Counted from the first letter of the stretch, positions 8,074 to 16,948 are shown. The stretch is DNA of 64,000 nucleotides from Carboxylicivirga linearis (GCF_018271995.1 NZ_JAGUCO010000010.1:1-64000); one strand, 5' to 3'. The notes: generated by a model not told the origin, from the letters alone. Numbers and translations: made by a program.

Positions 8074-9594
8074 ATGAATAAACTTTTTATCAGCATACTT
8101 TTAGTTGTAGGACTTATATCAACTAATTGCACAATGCAACAAGAACAGCAAAAGGAGCAGGTAAACAATGAGGAAACCTTTATGAATCCTGTGTTTGATG
8201 GCGATTATCCCGACCCAAGTATTTTAGTTGATGGTGAAGATTATTATATGGTTCATTCATCATTTGAATATTACCCCGGCTTGTTAATCTGGCATTCCAC
8301 CGATCTATTAAACTGGACACCGGTTGTTAGCACGCTTCATAAGTATGTGGGCTCTGTGTGGGCTCCTGACTTAGTGAAGTACAACGATAAGTATTACATC
8401 TATTTTCCGGCTTCCAATACCAATTATGTGATTTGGGCTGATCAGATTGAAGGCCCCTGGAGCGACCCAATTGAGTTGGATATAACTATGATTGATCCGG
8501 GTCATGTGGTGGATGAAAACGGTAATCGTTATCTGTATTTCAGTAGCGGTAGTTATGTGCCATTGTCTCCTGATGGACTTTCCATTGACGGACCTGTTGT
8601 ACATAGTTATTCCGGTTGGGAAATTCCACGCGAATGGTCGATTGAGTGTTTCTGTATGGAAGGGCCTAAATTGTGTAAAAGAGGTGAGTATTATTACTTA
8701 ACAGTTGCCGAGGGTGGTACAGCAGGACCTGCAACTGGTCATATGGTTATATCGGCTCGTTCTAAATCACCACTTGGTCCATGGGAGAATTCACCTTATA
8801 ATCCAATTGTACGTGCTAAAAGTAATAAAGACAGATGGTGGTCTTTAGGTCATGCTACGCCATTCGAAGATGCCTATGGCGATTGGTGGATGATTCTTCA
8901 CGGATACGAAAAGGATTATTATAATATGGGGCGTCAAACCATGTTGGCTCCTCTTGAATGGACTGAAGACGGATGGTTTAAACTACCTGAAGGATATACG
9001 GTAGAAACACCAACCCAAAAGCCCAAAGGAAAGAAATCAGGTGAAGATTTTACTTTATCGGATGATTTCTCAGGCAAAACACTCAATCCTTCTTGGAGAT
9101 TTTTTAAAGAAGATAATCCTGACAGATTTGAAATTAAAGACAACAGTATTATCATCAAAGGCAAGAGTGATAATGTTGCAGGTTGCTCGCCTATGTTGTG
9201 TATCCCTGAAGATCATTCGTATACTGCCGATGTAGAAATGGAGATAAAAGGAGATGCTGTTGGTGGAATAGTATTATTCTATAACGAAAGAGCATTCTCA
9301 GGTGTTTTAGCTGATAAAGAAAATGTGTTCGCTAACCTGCGCGGATGGCAGTTTGCCACAGAACCCAATGTGTTGGATCGTCATGTTTATCTGCGACTAA
9401 AAAACATTGAAAACACGGTTGATATGTTCTATAGCCTGGATGGCAAGGAATGGACAAAGATTGAGAACTCATTTGAAGCATCGGCTTATCATCATAATGT
9501 GTTAAGTGGATTTATGAGTTTAAGAATCGGATTGTGTTCAATGGGCGATGGAGAAGTTGTATTTAAAAACTTTAAGTATACACCTATTGACTAG
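8074..9594 (+). CDS. second GH43 glycosidase with C-terminal ConA-like domain
   Basis: Paralogue of the preceding GH43, but divergent. The lipobox is STNCTMQ (Cys19). Catalytic residues are Asp47 (DYPDPSI), Asp141 (MIDPGH) and Glu196 (CMEGPKL). The C-terminal half from about residue 325 resembles the beta-sandwich (DUF1349/GH43 C2-like) that completes the active site in this group. Two GH43 enzymes of different subgroup beside a GH39 suggest division of labour, for example arabinose removal against xylose removal. It is the last gene of the block; a strong terminator follows at 9640. Substrate is not resolvable from sequence alone. Confidence 0.88.
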   Translation: MNKLFISILLVVGLISTNCTMQQEQQKEQVNNEETFMNPVFDGDYPDPSILVDGEDYYMVHSSFEYYPGLLIWHSTDLLNWTPVVSTLHKYVGSVWAPDLVKYNDKYYIYFPASNTNYVIWADQIEGPWSDPIELDITMIDPGHVVDENGNRYLYFSSGSYVPLSPDGLSIDGPVVHSYSGWEIPREWSIECFCMEGPKLCKRGEYYYLTVAEGGTAGPATGHMVISARSKSPLGPWENSPYNPIVRAKSNKDRWWSLGHATPFEDAYGDWWMILHGYEKDYYNMGRQTMLAPLEWTEDGWFKLPEGYTVETPTQKPKGKKSGEDFTLSDDFSGKTLNPSWRFFKEDNPDRFEIKDNSIIIKGKSDNVAGCSPMLCIPEDHSYTADVEMEIKGDAVGGIVLFYNERAFSGVLADKENVFANLRGWQFATEPNVLDRHVYLRLKNIENTVDMFYSLDGKEWTKIENSFEASAYHHNVLSGFMSLRIGLCSMGDGEVVFKNFKYTPID

Positions 9595-9639
9595 TTTATC
9601 ATTTTTTTAAATCAGAATTAAATAGAAGTATAAATCAGC

Positions 9640-9674
9640 AAAGCAGCTAATCTACGGATAAGCTGCTTTTTTTT
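9640..9674 (+). terminator. intrinsic terminator of the hemicellulase block
   Basis: AAAGCAGCT (9640-9648) pairs perfectly with AGCTGCTTT (9661-9669), followed by an uninterrupted T run to 9674. It is placed 45 nt after the last GH43 stop. Confidence 0.88.
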
Positions 9675-9800
9675 GATTTCGATATGAAGAATATTTATTT
9701 TTATTGTTTGTTGCGTTTTAGGATATAATAATTTAAGATTTTGGTTAGCATACCCAACGTACTAAGATCAATTAATTCATAAATATAAAACAGAAGCATT

Positions 9801-10007
9801 ATGAAGTTTATAACAATAAAAGAATCGCACGTTGAAGCAGATTTATTAATACTGAAGAGTATTTTGGAATCAGCAGGGATAGAATGTTTTTTGAAAAACG
9901 AATATACAAATCAGGTAATGACCCATATGGCAACATTTACCGTTGAACTGCAGGTGTTGGAGTCAGATTATGCAAAAGCTCAGGAAATTATGAAACAATC
10001 GGAATAA
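9801..10007 (+). CDS. DUF2007-type small protein (68 aa)
   Basis: Small cytoplasmic protein of the putative signal-transducing DUF2007 family. The fold signature is visible: an N-terminal strand (MKFITI), the helix following ADLLILKSILESAGI, and the strand VELQVLESD before the final helix with the AxEIM pattern. Such proteins resemble a PII-like or ferredoxin-like alpha/beta domain, and their role is not established. It has its own gap on both sides (over 200 nt upstream, about 90 nt downstream) and may be monocistronic. The assignment rests on remembered family pattern and length, which match well. Confidence 0.7.
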   Translation: MKFITIKESHVEADLLILKSILESAGIECFLKNEYTNQVMTHMATFTVELQVLESDYAKAQEIMKQSE

Positions 10008-10097
10008 TAAACTAAAGCATAAAGTATTCTTTTACATTAACATGGATAGATAAATTTTATATCTTTATTGTTAATTAAATCAATAAACCCAACCCTT

Positions 10098-11093
10098 ATG
10101 AAAAAGTTATCGTTGTATCTTCTGCTTATTTTTACTTTGGCGTCGTGCTTTCACGAGCAAAGGGTAGTTACAATTACCACTTATTCCGATGAAGAGATAA
10201 ATGCAGAATCATTACCTCATGCCAGTCAGTCCACGCTTTCGCATATTGCACTAAACGATTCAGATCCGGAATTAAGAAAACTGGCAATAAAACATGTCAA
10301 TAGCCAATCTACCCTATCGCATATCGCAATAAATGATAATGCCCCTGAATTACGACAGATGGCGATTGCCAAATGCACATCGCAATCAACTTTATCTCAT
10401 ATTGCCTTAAACGACAATGACAGGGAGTTGAGAAGGATGGCTTTTAAGAAGGTCAATTCACAGTCCACCGTTTCGCATATAGCCTTAAATGATAATGATC
10501 CTGAGTTACGACAGATGGCTATCGCTAAATGCACATCGCAATCAACTTTATCTCATATTGCTTTAAACGATAATGACCCTGAATTGAGGTGGATGGCTTT
10601 TAAGAAGGTCAATTCACAGTCCACCGTTTCGCATATAGCCTTAAATGATAATGATCCTGAGTTGCGACGAATGGCTATCGCTAAATGCACATCGCAATCA
10701 ACTTTATCCCATATTACCTTAAACGACAATGACAGGGAATTGAGGTGGATGGCTTTAAAAAAGGTTACTTCGCAATCAACAATTTCGCACATTGCCTTAA
10801 ATGATAAAGATCCGGAACTACGCCAAATGGCTATTGCCAAAGCTACCTCACAGTCTACTTTATCGCATATAGCTTTAAATGAAAAAGATTGTGAGCTAAG
10901 ATTAATGGCTTTGAAGAAGATTACTTCACAATCAACATTATCGCATGTTGCCTTAAATGATAATAATGAGGAATTAAGGGTGTTGGCAATTAAGAAATTA
11001 ACCTCGCAGTCAACACTAACTCATATCTCACTCAATGATGATAATAGTGATATTAGAAAGTTGGCAATAACCCGGTTAACTCAACTAAAATAA
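10098..11093 (+). CDS. lipoprotein of eleven 26-residue HEAT-like repeats
   Basis: The lipobox is TLASCFHE (Cys17), so it is anchored in the envelope. From residue 43 to 328 it is eleven unbroken 26-residue units with consensus SQSTLSHIALNDNDPELR followed by xMAxxKxT. The spacing and the Asp-Asn-Asp..ELR..A pattern resemble two-helix HEAT-like repeats that stack into a superhelix and bind protein partners. Units alternate between an AIAKCT ending and an F/LKKV ending, giving a 52-residue higher-order period in the middle. The start chosen is the ATG at 10098; an upstream TTG at 10068 would add ten residues before a normal signal peptide. A SUMF1-domain gene begins 3 nt after the stop, so the two are co-translated. 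Function unknown. Confidence 0.85.
   Translation: MKKLSLYLLLIFTLASCFHEQRVVTITTYSDEEINAESLPHASQSTLSHIALNDSDPELRKLAIKHVNSQSTLSHIAINDNAPELRQMAIAKCTSQSTLSHIALNDNDRELRRMAFKKVNSQSTVSHIALNDNDPELRQMAIAKCTSQSTLSHIALNDNDPELRWMAFKKVNSQSTVSHIALNDNDPELRRMAIAKCTSQSTLSHITLNDNDRELRWMALKKVTSQSTISHIALNDKDPELRQMAIAKATSQSTLSHIALNEKDCELRLMALKKITSQSTLSHVALNDNNEELRVLAIKKLTSQSTLTHISLNDDNSDIRKLAITRLTQLK
10224..11081 (+). repeat. 78-bp coding tandem repeats with a 156-bp dimer unit
   Basis: Eleven in-frame 78-bp repeats. The central block 10441-10596 is duplicated almost base for base at 10597-10752, a period of exactly 156 bp, showing recent expansion by dimers. The outer repeats are more diverged. Such near-identical arrays are prone to copy-number change by slippage or recombination and to assembly collapse. 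Confidence 0.9.
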
Positions 11094-11096
11094 GAA

Positions 11097-11855
11097 ATGA
11101 GGTATTTATTACTCGCCTTTTGGGGGCTTCTGTCTATAATGGTTAATTCCCAATCTGTAATTACTGATAACATGGTTTTAATTCCTGCCGGAGAATTTGT
11201 GATGGGAAAAGATATGGAGAGTCAACCACCGTTTAGTCCTGCTCATAAAGTAAAGGTTAATGCATTTTATATGGATACCTGTGAAGTAACCAACCGTCAG
11301 TACTTGCAGTTTTGTAAAGAAACCAATACCGCTTTACCTGAGTTCTGGAATACAGAATTATTTAGATGTGGTGATGCTTTTCTTGATTATCCTGTTGTGG
11401 GAGTCAACTGGTTTAGTGCCATGAAATATGCTGAATGGGCAGGTAAAAGGCTTCCCACAGAGGCCGAGTGGGAATATGCTGCACGTGGTGGTTTGATTGA
11501 TAAGGATTATCCTAATGGCAATAATTGGAATAAAGAAAAAGCCAGTCAGGAAGAAGGAGCATGGGAAAATCTTATAGAACCGGTCGGCCAGTATGAATCC
11601 AATGGCTATGGTTTATATGATATGGGTGGTAATGTTTGGGAATGGGTTGCCGATAGATATTCTGATACCTACTACGCAGAAGAAATATACGATAATCCGC
11701 AAGGCCCTGATAAAGGTTCAAATCGTGTGATAAGAGGAGGAAGTTGGCACTCGGGTAAGATGTGTAAGCGAGTTTATTATCGCAAAGGCTTAATAAGTAA
11801 CTGGTCCGACTTTGCTGTGGGATTTCGTTGTGTCAAAGATGTTAATGGTAATTGA
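11097..11855 (+). CDS. secreted SUMF1/FGE-like domain protein
   Basis: 252 aa with a cleavable signal peptide (ending near VNSQS) and a single SUMF1 (formylglycine-generating-enzyme-like) domain: MVLIPAGEFVMGKD, DTCEVTNRQYLQFC, RLPTEAEWEYAARGG, YDMGGNVWEWVADRY, RVIRGGSW, GFRCVKD, all in family order. The closely spaced Cys pair that binds copper in true FGE is not obvious; one Cys (KMCKRVYYRKG) lies in that region. A structural or binding role, as in many Bacteroidota SUMF1 proteins, is therefore as likely as sulfatase activation, and no sulfatase gene is nearby. It starts 3 nt after the HEAT-like repeat lipoprotein, implying the two act together outside the cytoplasm. Confidence 0.85.
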   Translation: MRYLLLAFWGLLSIMVNSQSVITDNMVLIPAGEFVMGKDMESQPPFSPAHKVKVNAFYMDTCEVTNRQYLQFCKETNTALPEFWNTELFRCGDAFLDYPVVGVNWFSAMKYAEWAGKRLPTEAEWEYAARGGLIDKDYPNGNNWNKEKASQEEGAWENLIEPVGQYESNGYGLYDMGGNVWEWVADRYSDTYYAEEIYDNPQGPDKGSNRVIRGGSWHSGKMCKRVYYRKGLISNWSDFAVGFRCVKDVNGN

Positions 11856-11925
11856 TCAGCTGTAATAACAATAAAATAGTATTCGTTTTTTAGGGCTAAG
11901 GCAGTTTATCCTTTTTTTGATTATA

Positions 11926-11952
11926 CAAAAAAAGCCGGCTCGTTAGCCGGCT
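11926..11952 (-). terminator. intrinsic terminator of the starch locus
   Basis: AGCCGGCT (11933-11940) and AGCCGGCT (11945-11952) form an 8-bp GC-rich stem with a 4-nt loop. On the minus strand it is followed by seven T. It lies 36 nt past the stop of the GH97 gene, the last gene of the starch operon, and also faces the convergent SUMF1 gene. Confidence 0.88.
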
Positions 11953-11987
11953 AATCAAGAAAATCTATGTTTATAATAACTGTACAG

Positions 11988-14060
11988 TTACTTTTTAATA
12001 AGCGAAAGAGCAAAGCCTCCGCCCGGAGCTAACCTCGTGTCAAGGCTGTCTCCTTTTTTAACTTCTTTTGTTGTGATGATATAAAGTGTTGGATTCAAAT
12101 CCCAATCGGCATTGGCATCATCGGCATAAAGGGTGCACTCATAGGTAGCTCCTTCGTCCAGAAAATCCAGTTGCAATGATTCTTGCCTTTCATCACCATT
12201 GGTTACTCCTCCGATAAACCAATTATCAGAGTGTTTGTCTTTACGTGCAATGGTACAGAATTCACCAATTTCGGCATTCAGTACTTTGGTATCAGCCCAA
12301 TCAACCGGAACATCTTTTATAAATTGTAAGGCATCAACACCTTCATAGTTCTCTGGTAAATCTGCCGCCATTTGTATAGGACTGTAGAAAACAACATATA
12401 AGGCCAGTTGATGTGCCAACGTTGTTTTTACTCGGTGTTTGAACGGGTAGTTTTTTCGTTCCTCATCAGTCTTCAGCTTTTTATAATCCTTGTTTACAGA
12501 ATTAAGCAATTGCAAATCAAATATACCTGGAGTATAATCCATTGGTCCGGCTAAGTTGCGCGTGAAAGGTAATATGGCATCATGGTTCAAAGCATTACCA
12601 TCACTCCAGGCATTAAACTCCTGACCACGCATACCTTCTCCACTTAATAGGTTAGGGTAGGTGCGGCTTAATCCACTTGGTTTAATTGGTTCGTGAATAT
12701 TTACAGCTATCTGATGTTTAGAAGCCAGTTCAACCGTATGATTGTAATGATTCACCATCCACTGATCATAGTGGTAATGGTTTTCGATTTTACCTACATA
12801 GCCTGTTTTAACAGCATGTATGCCATTGTCCTGATAATACTGATAGGCATCTTCCAGCTGTCGTTCGTAGTTGGCTACCTGGGCTCCTGTTTCGTGGTGA
12901 CCAATAATACCTACTCCTTTTGAAGCTGCGTATGCACTCAACTCTTCCATGTCAAAATCGGCATAGGGTTGCGTGTAATTAAAATTTACCCAACCGTTCC
13001 ATCCCTGGTTCCATCCTTCAACCAATACACCACCAAATCCGTTTTCAGCAGCAAAATCTATGTAGCGCTTAACATTGGCAGTGTTAGCTCCGTGATTGTG
13101 GCTTCCTTCCATTTCCCAGGTTGATTTTTTAACATGCATCTCCCACCAGATTCCCACGTATTTCATGGGTTTGATGTAGCTGACATCTTCCAGTTTATTG
13201 GGTTCGTTGAGGTTTAAAATCAACGATGATTCAATTAAATCGCCTGCTTTTTTACCTACAGTAATGGTACGCCACGGTGTACTGAAAGGTAAAGTAACTT
13301 TAGCTATCTCACCTTTTTTACCGGCTGCAGCCATGCCAATTTTTAAAGTTTGAGGATCGAGACATAACGATGATCCCGGATAGTTAACAATTGCTGCTTC
13401 ATGAATACTCAAATAGTTACCTGTAGGAGTTTTCATGGTTACTGGTGTATTAAAGCCGGTTGAACATGCAAAACTGTTGGCATGTGCCGATGTGGCAGAT
13501 TGGTTGCGCAACTCTTCGCTTACCTCACTTAGTTTGGTTGTTTGGTAAGTATATTCGTCATTATCCCAGCAAGGAGCAATCCACCAGGTTTTATTGTCGG
13601 ATGTCATGTTGAATTGAGTAGCTTCGCTGTTGATGGTAGCTTCTCCTTCACCAAGGATAGTGTACCGAAAACCTAAACCGTCGTTGTAGACTCTGAAAGT
13701 AACATCGATTTGCTGATCATCTTTTTGAAGACTTAATATTGCCTGGTTATAATGGTTCTCAATTTTGGCATATTGCCCCCAAACCGGTTCCCATTGTTCA
13801 GTAAAAGTACTCCGTTTCATTCCTTTTACTTGTAAGCCGGAACTTAAGTCAATACCATTCATTTGTAGACCAAGCGCGGCATCAGTAATCAATTTTTCTC
13901 CGTTAAAAACTACAGAGTAGGTTGGTCGACCAGTCTCATCAATATTCACATTCACTAGCAGATTTTGGTCTGGTGAAAGAATGGTGTTTTTGCTGTTATT
14001 GGTGCATGAAGTCAACACAATAACTAGCGTAATAAGTAGATAGAAAAAGTATTTTATCAT
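11988..14060 (-). CDS. susB: GH97 alpha-glucosidase, SusB-like
   Basis: 690-aa lipoprotein (VIVLTSCTNN, Cys19) predicted to release glucose from maltose and malto-oligosaccharides in the periplasm. It has the GH97 layout: N-terminal beta-sandwich, central barrel, C-terminal beta domain. The conserved glutamates of the inverting, calcium-dependent GH97 group are present: Glu390 (GHHETG), Glu457 (NIHEPIKPSG) and Glu481 (GMRGQEFNAW). The spacing of the last two (24 residues) matches what I recall for SusB Glu508/Glu532. It lies 56 nt after the GH13 gene in the same orientation and ends the operon. Retaining GH97 alpha-galactosidases lack this Glu set, so alpha-glucosidase is favoured. Confidence 0.92.
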   Translation of the reverse strand: MIKYFFYLLITLVIVLTSCTNNSKNTILSPDQNLLVNVNIDETGRPTYSVVFNGEKLITDAALGLQMNGIDLSSGLQVKGMKRSTFTEQWEPVWGQYAKIENHYNQAILSLQKDDQQIDVTFRVYNDGLGFRYTILGEGEATINSEATQFNMTSDNKTWWIAPCWDNDEYTYQTTKLSEVSEELRNQSATSAHANSFACSTGFNTPVTMKTPTGNYLSIHEAAIVNYPGSSLCLDPQTLKIGMAAAGKKGEIAKVTLPFSTPWRTITVGKKAGDLIESSLILNLNEPNKLEDVSYIKPMKYVGIWWEMHVKKSTWEMEGSHNHGANTANVKRYIDFAAENGFGGVLVEGWNQGWNGWVNFNYTQPYADFDMEELSAYAASKGVGIIGHHETGAQVANYERQLEDAYQYYQDNGIHAVKTGYVGKIENHYHYDQWMVNHYNHTVELASKHQIAVNIHEPIKPSGLSRTYPNLLSGEGMRGQEFNAWSDGNALNHDAILPFTRNLAGPMDYTPGIFDLQLLNSVNKDYKKLKTDEERKNYPFKHRVKTTLAHQLALYVVFYSPIQMAADLPENYEGVDALQFIKDVPVDWADTKVLNAEIGEFCTIARKDKHSDNWFIGGVTNGDERQESLQLDFLDEGATYECTLYADDANADWDLNPTLYIITTKEVKKGDSLDTRLAPGGGFALSLIKK

Positions 14061-14116
14061 TTTGTAATGTATTTCTTATAAAAGGTAAAAAGAAAGACTC
14101 AGATTAGGTAAATGAT

Positions 14117-15490
14117 TTATTGTTTTTTCAGGATTAAAAATTCGTACGGCGATAAATCGATAGTTGCTTCCAAGGTTACAGATGATTCTTTTATCATGTT
14201 GATTCTTGATTCAGAAACAAAATCATCGGGTACTGTGAATGATATTTCAGTGTTTTTGATGTTGGCAATGATCAGAATATTTTCACTATCAGAGGAGCGT
14301 GTAAAACAAACCACATTATCGTCGGTAAATGTTTCCAAAGCTCCTGTTTTCATAGCTTCAAATGAGTTGTATATATCCATTATTTTCTGATACGACTGAT
14401 AGATATCCTGATTATTATTCCAGCCAACATTTACAAAATTGAAAAAGTTAATGGTGGATGAATAACCAACTTCCTGCGAACTGTACATGAGTGGTACACC
14501 TCCCAAGGTTGTTGAAACAACATAAGCTGATAGTGCTCCTTGTTGTCCATTATACTTTGATATCGGGCTGTTTTCCGAAGCACGATCGTGGTTGGTAGTA
14601 AAACGTAGTTTCTGTTTACCTTCCGGTATCTGACCAAATTCATTTTGATGAGAGGCATATAAATCAGCGGTACTTTTGGTTCCGGCGTAAAGACCTTCCA
14701 AAACATCGCAGAAGTTCCATCCGTAATCCAAATCAAATCCAGCCTGAAGATTGATAGGATCTGTTCCTTCGGCCAGCATCAACACAGTGCGTCCTTCCTG
14801 CATGTTTTTTAACTCATAAACAGCATCGCGCCAGAAACCTGCAGGAATCCAGTCGGCAGCATCGCAGCGGAAACCATCCACATTAGCTTCGCGCACCCAG
14901 TATTTCATAGATGATATCATGGCATCTCTCATGTCGTGATTGTTATAGTTGAGATCTGCTACATCGGACCAGTTAGTGCCAACCGGTGGAATAATATTAC
15001 CTTCATCATCTTGTGTGTACCAATCTTTATGATCACTCACCCACTCGCTATCCCATGAGGTATGATTAGCCACCCAATCAATTATAACAGCCATCTCTCT
15101 GTTATGGGCTTGTAGAACCAGTTCTCTTAGGTCATCCAGCGTTCCGTATTCCGGTTCTGTTGCTACATAGTTTTTAATGCAATAGGGCGAGCCAATAGCA
15201 TTTTCAATACCCTGTTCGTTCACCGGCATTAACCAAAGTATATTTACCCCCAATGATTTTATCTCATCTAATCGATCAGTAATAGCATTGAAAGAATTAT
15301 CTGAAGCAAAAACCCGCTCATTGGCTTCGTACATCACAATGTTATCAATCGATGGTACTCTATCAAATGGTTCGCCATAGAATTCTTCACTGGTTTGTGG
15401 TTCATCAGGGGTAGGTGTATCGTTGTTACTGCAGGCCGTAAAGAGTGACAGAGTCATTAAAAATCCGGCCAGAATTACTATCTTCTTCAT
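14117..15490 (-). CDS. GH13 alpha-amylase lipoprotein
   Basis: Extracytoplasmic alpha-amylase-family enzyme, probably the surface or periplasmic starch or dextrin hydrolase of this locus. The start is the ATG at 15490 (MKKIVILAGF), giving a lipobox at SLFTACSNN (Cys20); a longer frame upstream adds 15 implausible residues. GH13 conserved regions are all present: Asp138 with DWVANH, nucleophile Asp210 in VDGFRCDA, acid/base Glu241 in LMLAEGT, and Asp302 in TTNHDRA. At 457 aa it is compact, without added carbohydrate-binding modules, which are instead found on the neighbouring SusE/F-like proteins. A repeat element separates it from those genes, so its expression may be uncoupled from theirs. 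Confidence 0.92.
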   Translation of the reverse strand: MKKIVILAGFLMTLSLFTACSNNDTPTPDEPQTSEEFYGEPFDRVPSIDNIVMYEANERVFASDNSFNAITDRLDEIKSLGVNILWLMPVNEQGIENAIGSPYCIKNYVATEPEYGTLDDLRELVLQAHNREMAVIIDWVANHTSWDSEWVSDHKDWYTQDDEGNIIPPVGTNWSDVADLNYNNHDMRDAMISSMKYWVREANVDGFRCDAADWIPAGFWRDAVYELKNMQEGRTVLMLAEGTDPINLQAGFDLDYGWNFCDVLEGLYAGTKSTADLYASHQNEFGQIPEGKQKLRFTTNHDRASENSPISKYNGQQGALSAYVVSTTLGGVPLMYSSQEVGYSSTINFFNFVNVGWNNNQDIYQSYQKIMDIYNSFEAMKTGALETFTDDNVVCFTRSSDSENILIIANIKNTEISFTVPDDFVSESRINMIKESSVTLEATIDLSPYEFLILKKQ

Positions 15491-15843
15491 AAAAGTAAAT
15501 GTTATTACACAAGTTATATTTGATTTCGAACACACCGTAAAGTGATATTATTTGATGTGTTCGAAATAAGTTTAATGTCGCTTAATACCTAAATAATCTT
15601 TTACTTGATTTTCACCGCTCAAGCCGCGGGGGCTTTTCATTTCTTGTCTTGATACAAGAAATGGAAACAAAGAAAATCAAGGCTCCATTGAGAATGACTC
15701 TTGTTTAATTGTTGAACTTAAGTGCGGCCGGGTGATTTTCGAGCGAGGCTCTCAACTTCCCGGTCTTACTAATGTTCAACTACGTAACACTCCTCATTCT
15801 CAATGAGGCCGAATAGGTATTATTGTGATTATCCAATTTGTTC
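15491..15843. other. 353-bp gap inside the starch locus
   Basis: The gap between the SusF-like gene and the GH13 gene holds repeat element copy B (15619-15810) and no gene. All other intergenic gaps from SusC to the SusF-like gene are below 35 nt, so this is a clear interruption. I could not identify a separate promoter for the GH13 gene. Confidence 0.7.
15619..15810 (-). repeat. two-hairpin intergenic element, copy B
   Basis: Read on the minus strand: a long hairpin with arms at 15794-15810 and 15681-15697 (15 of 17 paired; inner arms GTTCAAC 15774-15780 and GTTGAAC 15711-15717), then GCCTTGATTTTCTTTG, then a small perfect 10-bp hairpin CATTTCTTGT/ACAAGAAATG (15638-15663) with loop ATCAAG, then a GC-rich GGCTTGAGCG end. 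Copy C (24833-25030) has the same order, the same GCCTTGA start of the linker and a loop differing by one base. No protein is encoded. Confidence 0.7.
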
Positions 15844-16929
15844 TCAGTTACAATCAACTACCGTATAGGAATCAGAGGTTATCTCGAGACATACATCTTC
15901 GGTAATAGACATCGAAAGATCAAATTGTCCTCCATCACCACCTGTTCCGTTATTAAAGATGACGTTACCCACTGTTTGACCTGCAGGAACTGTTACGGTA
16001 CACCATCCTTCAGAATCAGGAGTGACTGTTTGTCCTGGCCAAGCTCCAAACGTTTCTGCAACGGGATCACCGCCCCAGGCATAAATACTTGATGAAGCCC
16101 AGTCACTGCCCACATATTTCCAGCTAATAGTTATTGGAGGCGTTGGACAATCTACAGCAGTAAAGGTGCTGTTGTCGGTATCAAATTCATAACAGGCACT
16201 TTCGGTTGGATCAACCAAAAAATCGAATTGCTGACCGGCTCCGTTATCATTCATGATAAGGTTGATAGGGCGACTTGTAGGTACGGTGAAAGAATACCAA
16301 CCTTCGGCATCTGCTGTTAATACCTGTCCCGGCCATCCTCCGTAAGCTTCTTCGGCACCCCATGCATATACCGCAAATTCTGCCCAAGTACCAGTTGTTT
16401 GCTTAAACCTGATGGTTAGCTCTTCAGGTTGCCAGGTGGCAACTGGAGATACAACCACTGGTATTGAATTGGAAATAATTGAATCGGTACCTCCTTCGTA
16501 AGAAGCTACTATACGGAATTCAATATTTTGTGTTTCTTCAAAATCTTCCCCGGCCAAACTTGCTGTAACATTGTATAGTGTGCTGGAATAAATGTCTATG
16601 AATAATTCATCAGTAGATTTGACCTCCACTTTAGTTTCGAAATTATTACTTAAGATACCTGCTTCTAAGGCGTAGCTAATATCTTGTACATCAACTGGCA
16701 GACCGTTTTCGTAAGAGATGCGGGGGCGTGTCCATGTTGTTCGGAACAAAAAGTCACCATTGTCACCTTCTTCCGGAGCTTCTAATGTAAATTCATTTTC
16801 GCTCAGAGAATTCAGTATCGGATTGGAGGTGATAATTTCACCTCCGGCAGTACGTTCGTATGTATCCTCGCAAGACGTCATGATAGCTGCAAGAAATACG
16901 AAAGCCATTATATATTTTATTGTATTCAT
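15844..16929 (-). CDS. SusF-like surface lipoprotein with two CBM26-like starch-binding modules
   Basis: 361-aa lipoprotein (AAIMTSCEDT, Cys20). Residues about 25-165 are the SusE/F N-terminal Ig-like domain (LNSLSENEFTLEAPEEG). Two tandem modules follow, about 169-262 and 266-361, each with the aromatic signature VYAWG or IYAWG, then WPGQ, EGWYSFTVP or EGWCTVTVP, and a QFD segment. This pattern is that of CBM25/26-type starch-binding modules, in which the Trp and Tyr residues stack on glucose rings. It lies 19 nt after the SusE-like gene. The role inferred is outer-surface starch capture next to the SusC/D transporter. Module family assignment is from pattern memory. Confidence 0.85.
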   Translation of the reverse strand: MNTIKYIMAFVFLAAIMTSCEDTYERTAGGEIITSNPILNSLSENEFTLEAPEEGDNGDFLFRTTWTRPRISYENGLPVDVQDISYALEAGILSNNFETKVEVKSTDELFIDIYSSTLYNVTASLAGEDFEETQNIEFRIVASYEGGTDSIISNSIPVVVSPVATWQPEELTIRFKQTTGTWAEFAVYAWGAEEAYGGWPGQVLTADAEGWYSFTVPTSRPINLIMNDNGAGQQFDFLVDPTESACYEFDTDNSTFTAVDCPTPPITISWKYVGSDWASSSIYAWGGDPVAETFGAWPGQTVTPDSEGWCTVTVPAGQTVGNVIFNNGTGGDGGQFDLSMSITEDVCLEITSDSYTVVDCN

Positions 16930-16948
16930 GATAATCTCATTTTAAGTT

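Noticed and set aside
10553-10840. 95-codon minus-strand frame opposite the HEAT-like repeats
   Set aside because: It stays open only because the plus-strand 78-bp repeats lack reverse-complement stops; its translation is itself a 26-residue repeat artefact.
11097-11855. Sulfatase-maturation enzyme call for the SUMF1-domain gene
   Set aside because: The closely spaced copper-binding Cys pair of true formylglycine-generating enzymes is not evident and no sulfatase gene is nearby.
14431-14736. 101-codon minus-strand frame inside the GH13 gene
   Set aside because: Alternative frame of the amylase gene on the same strand; the GH13 frame carries all catalytic motifs.
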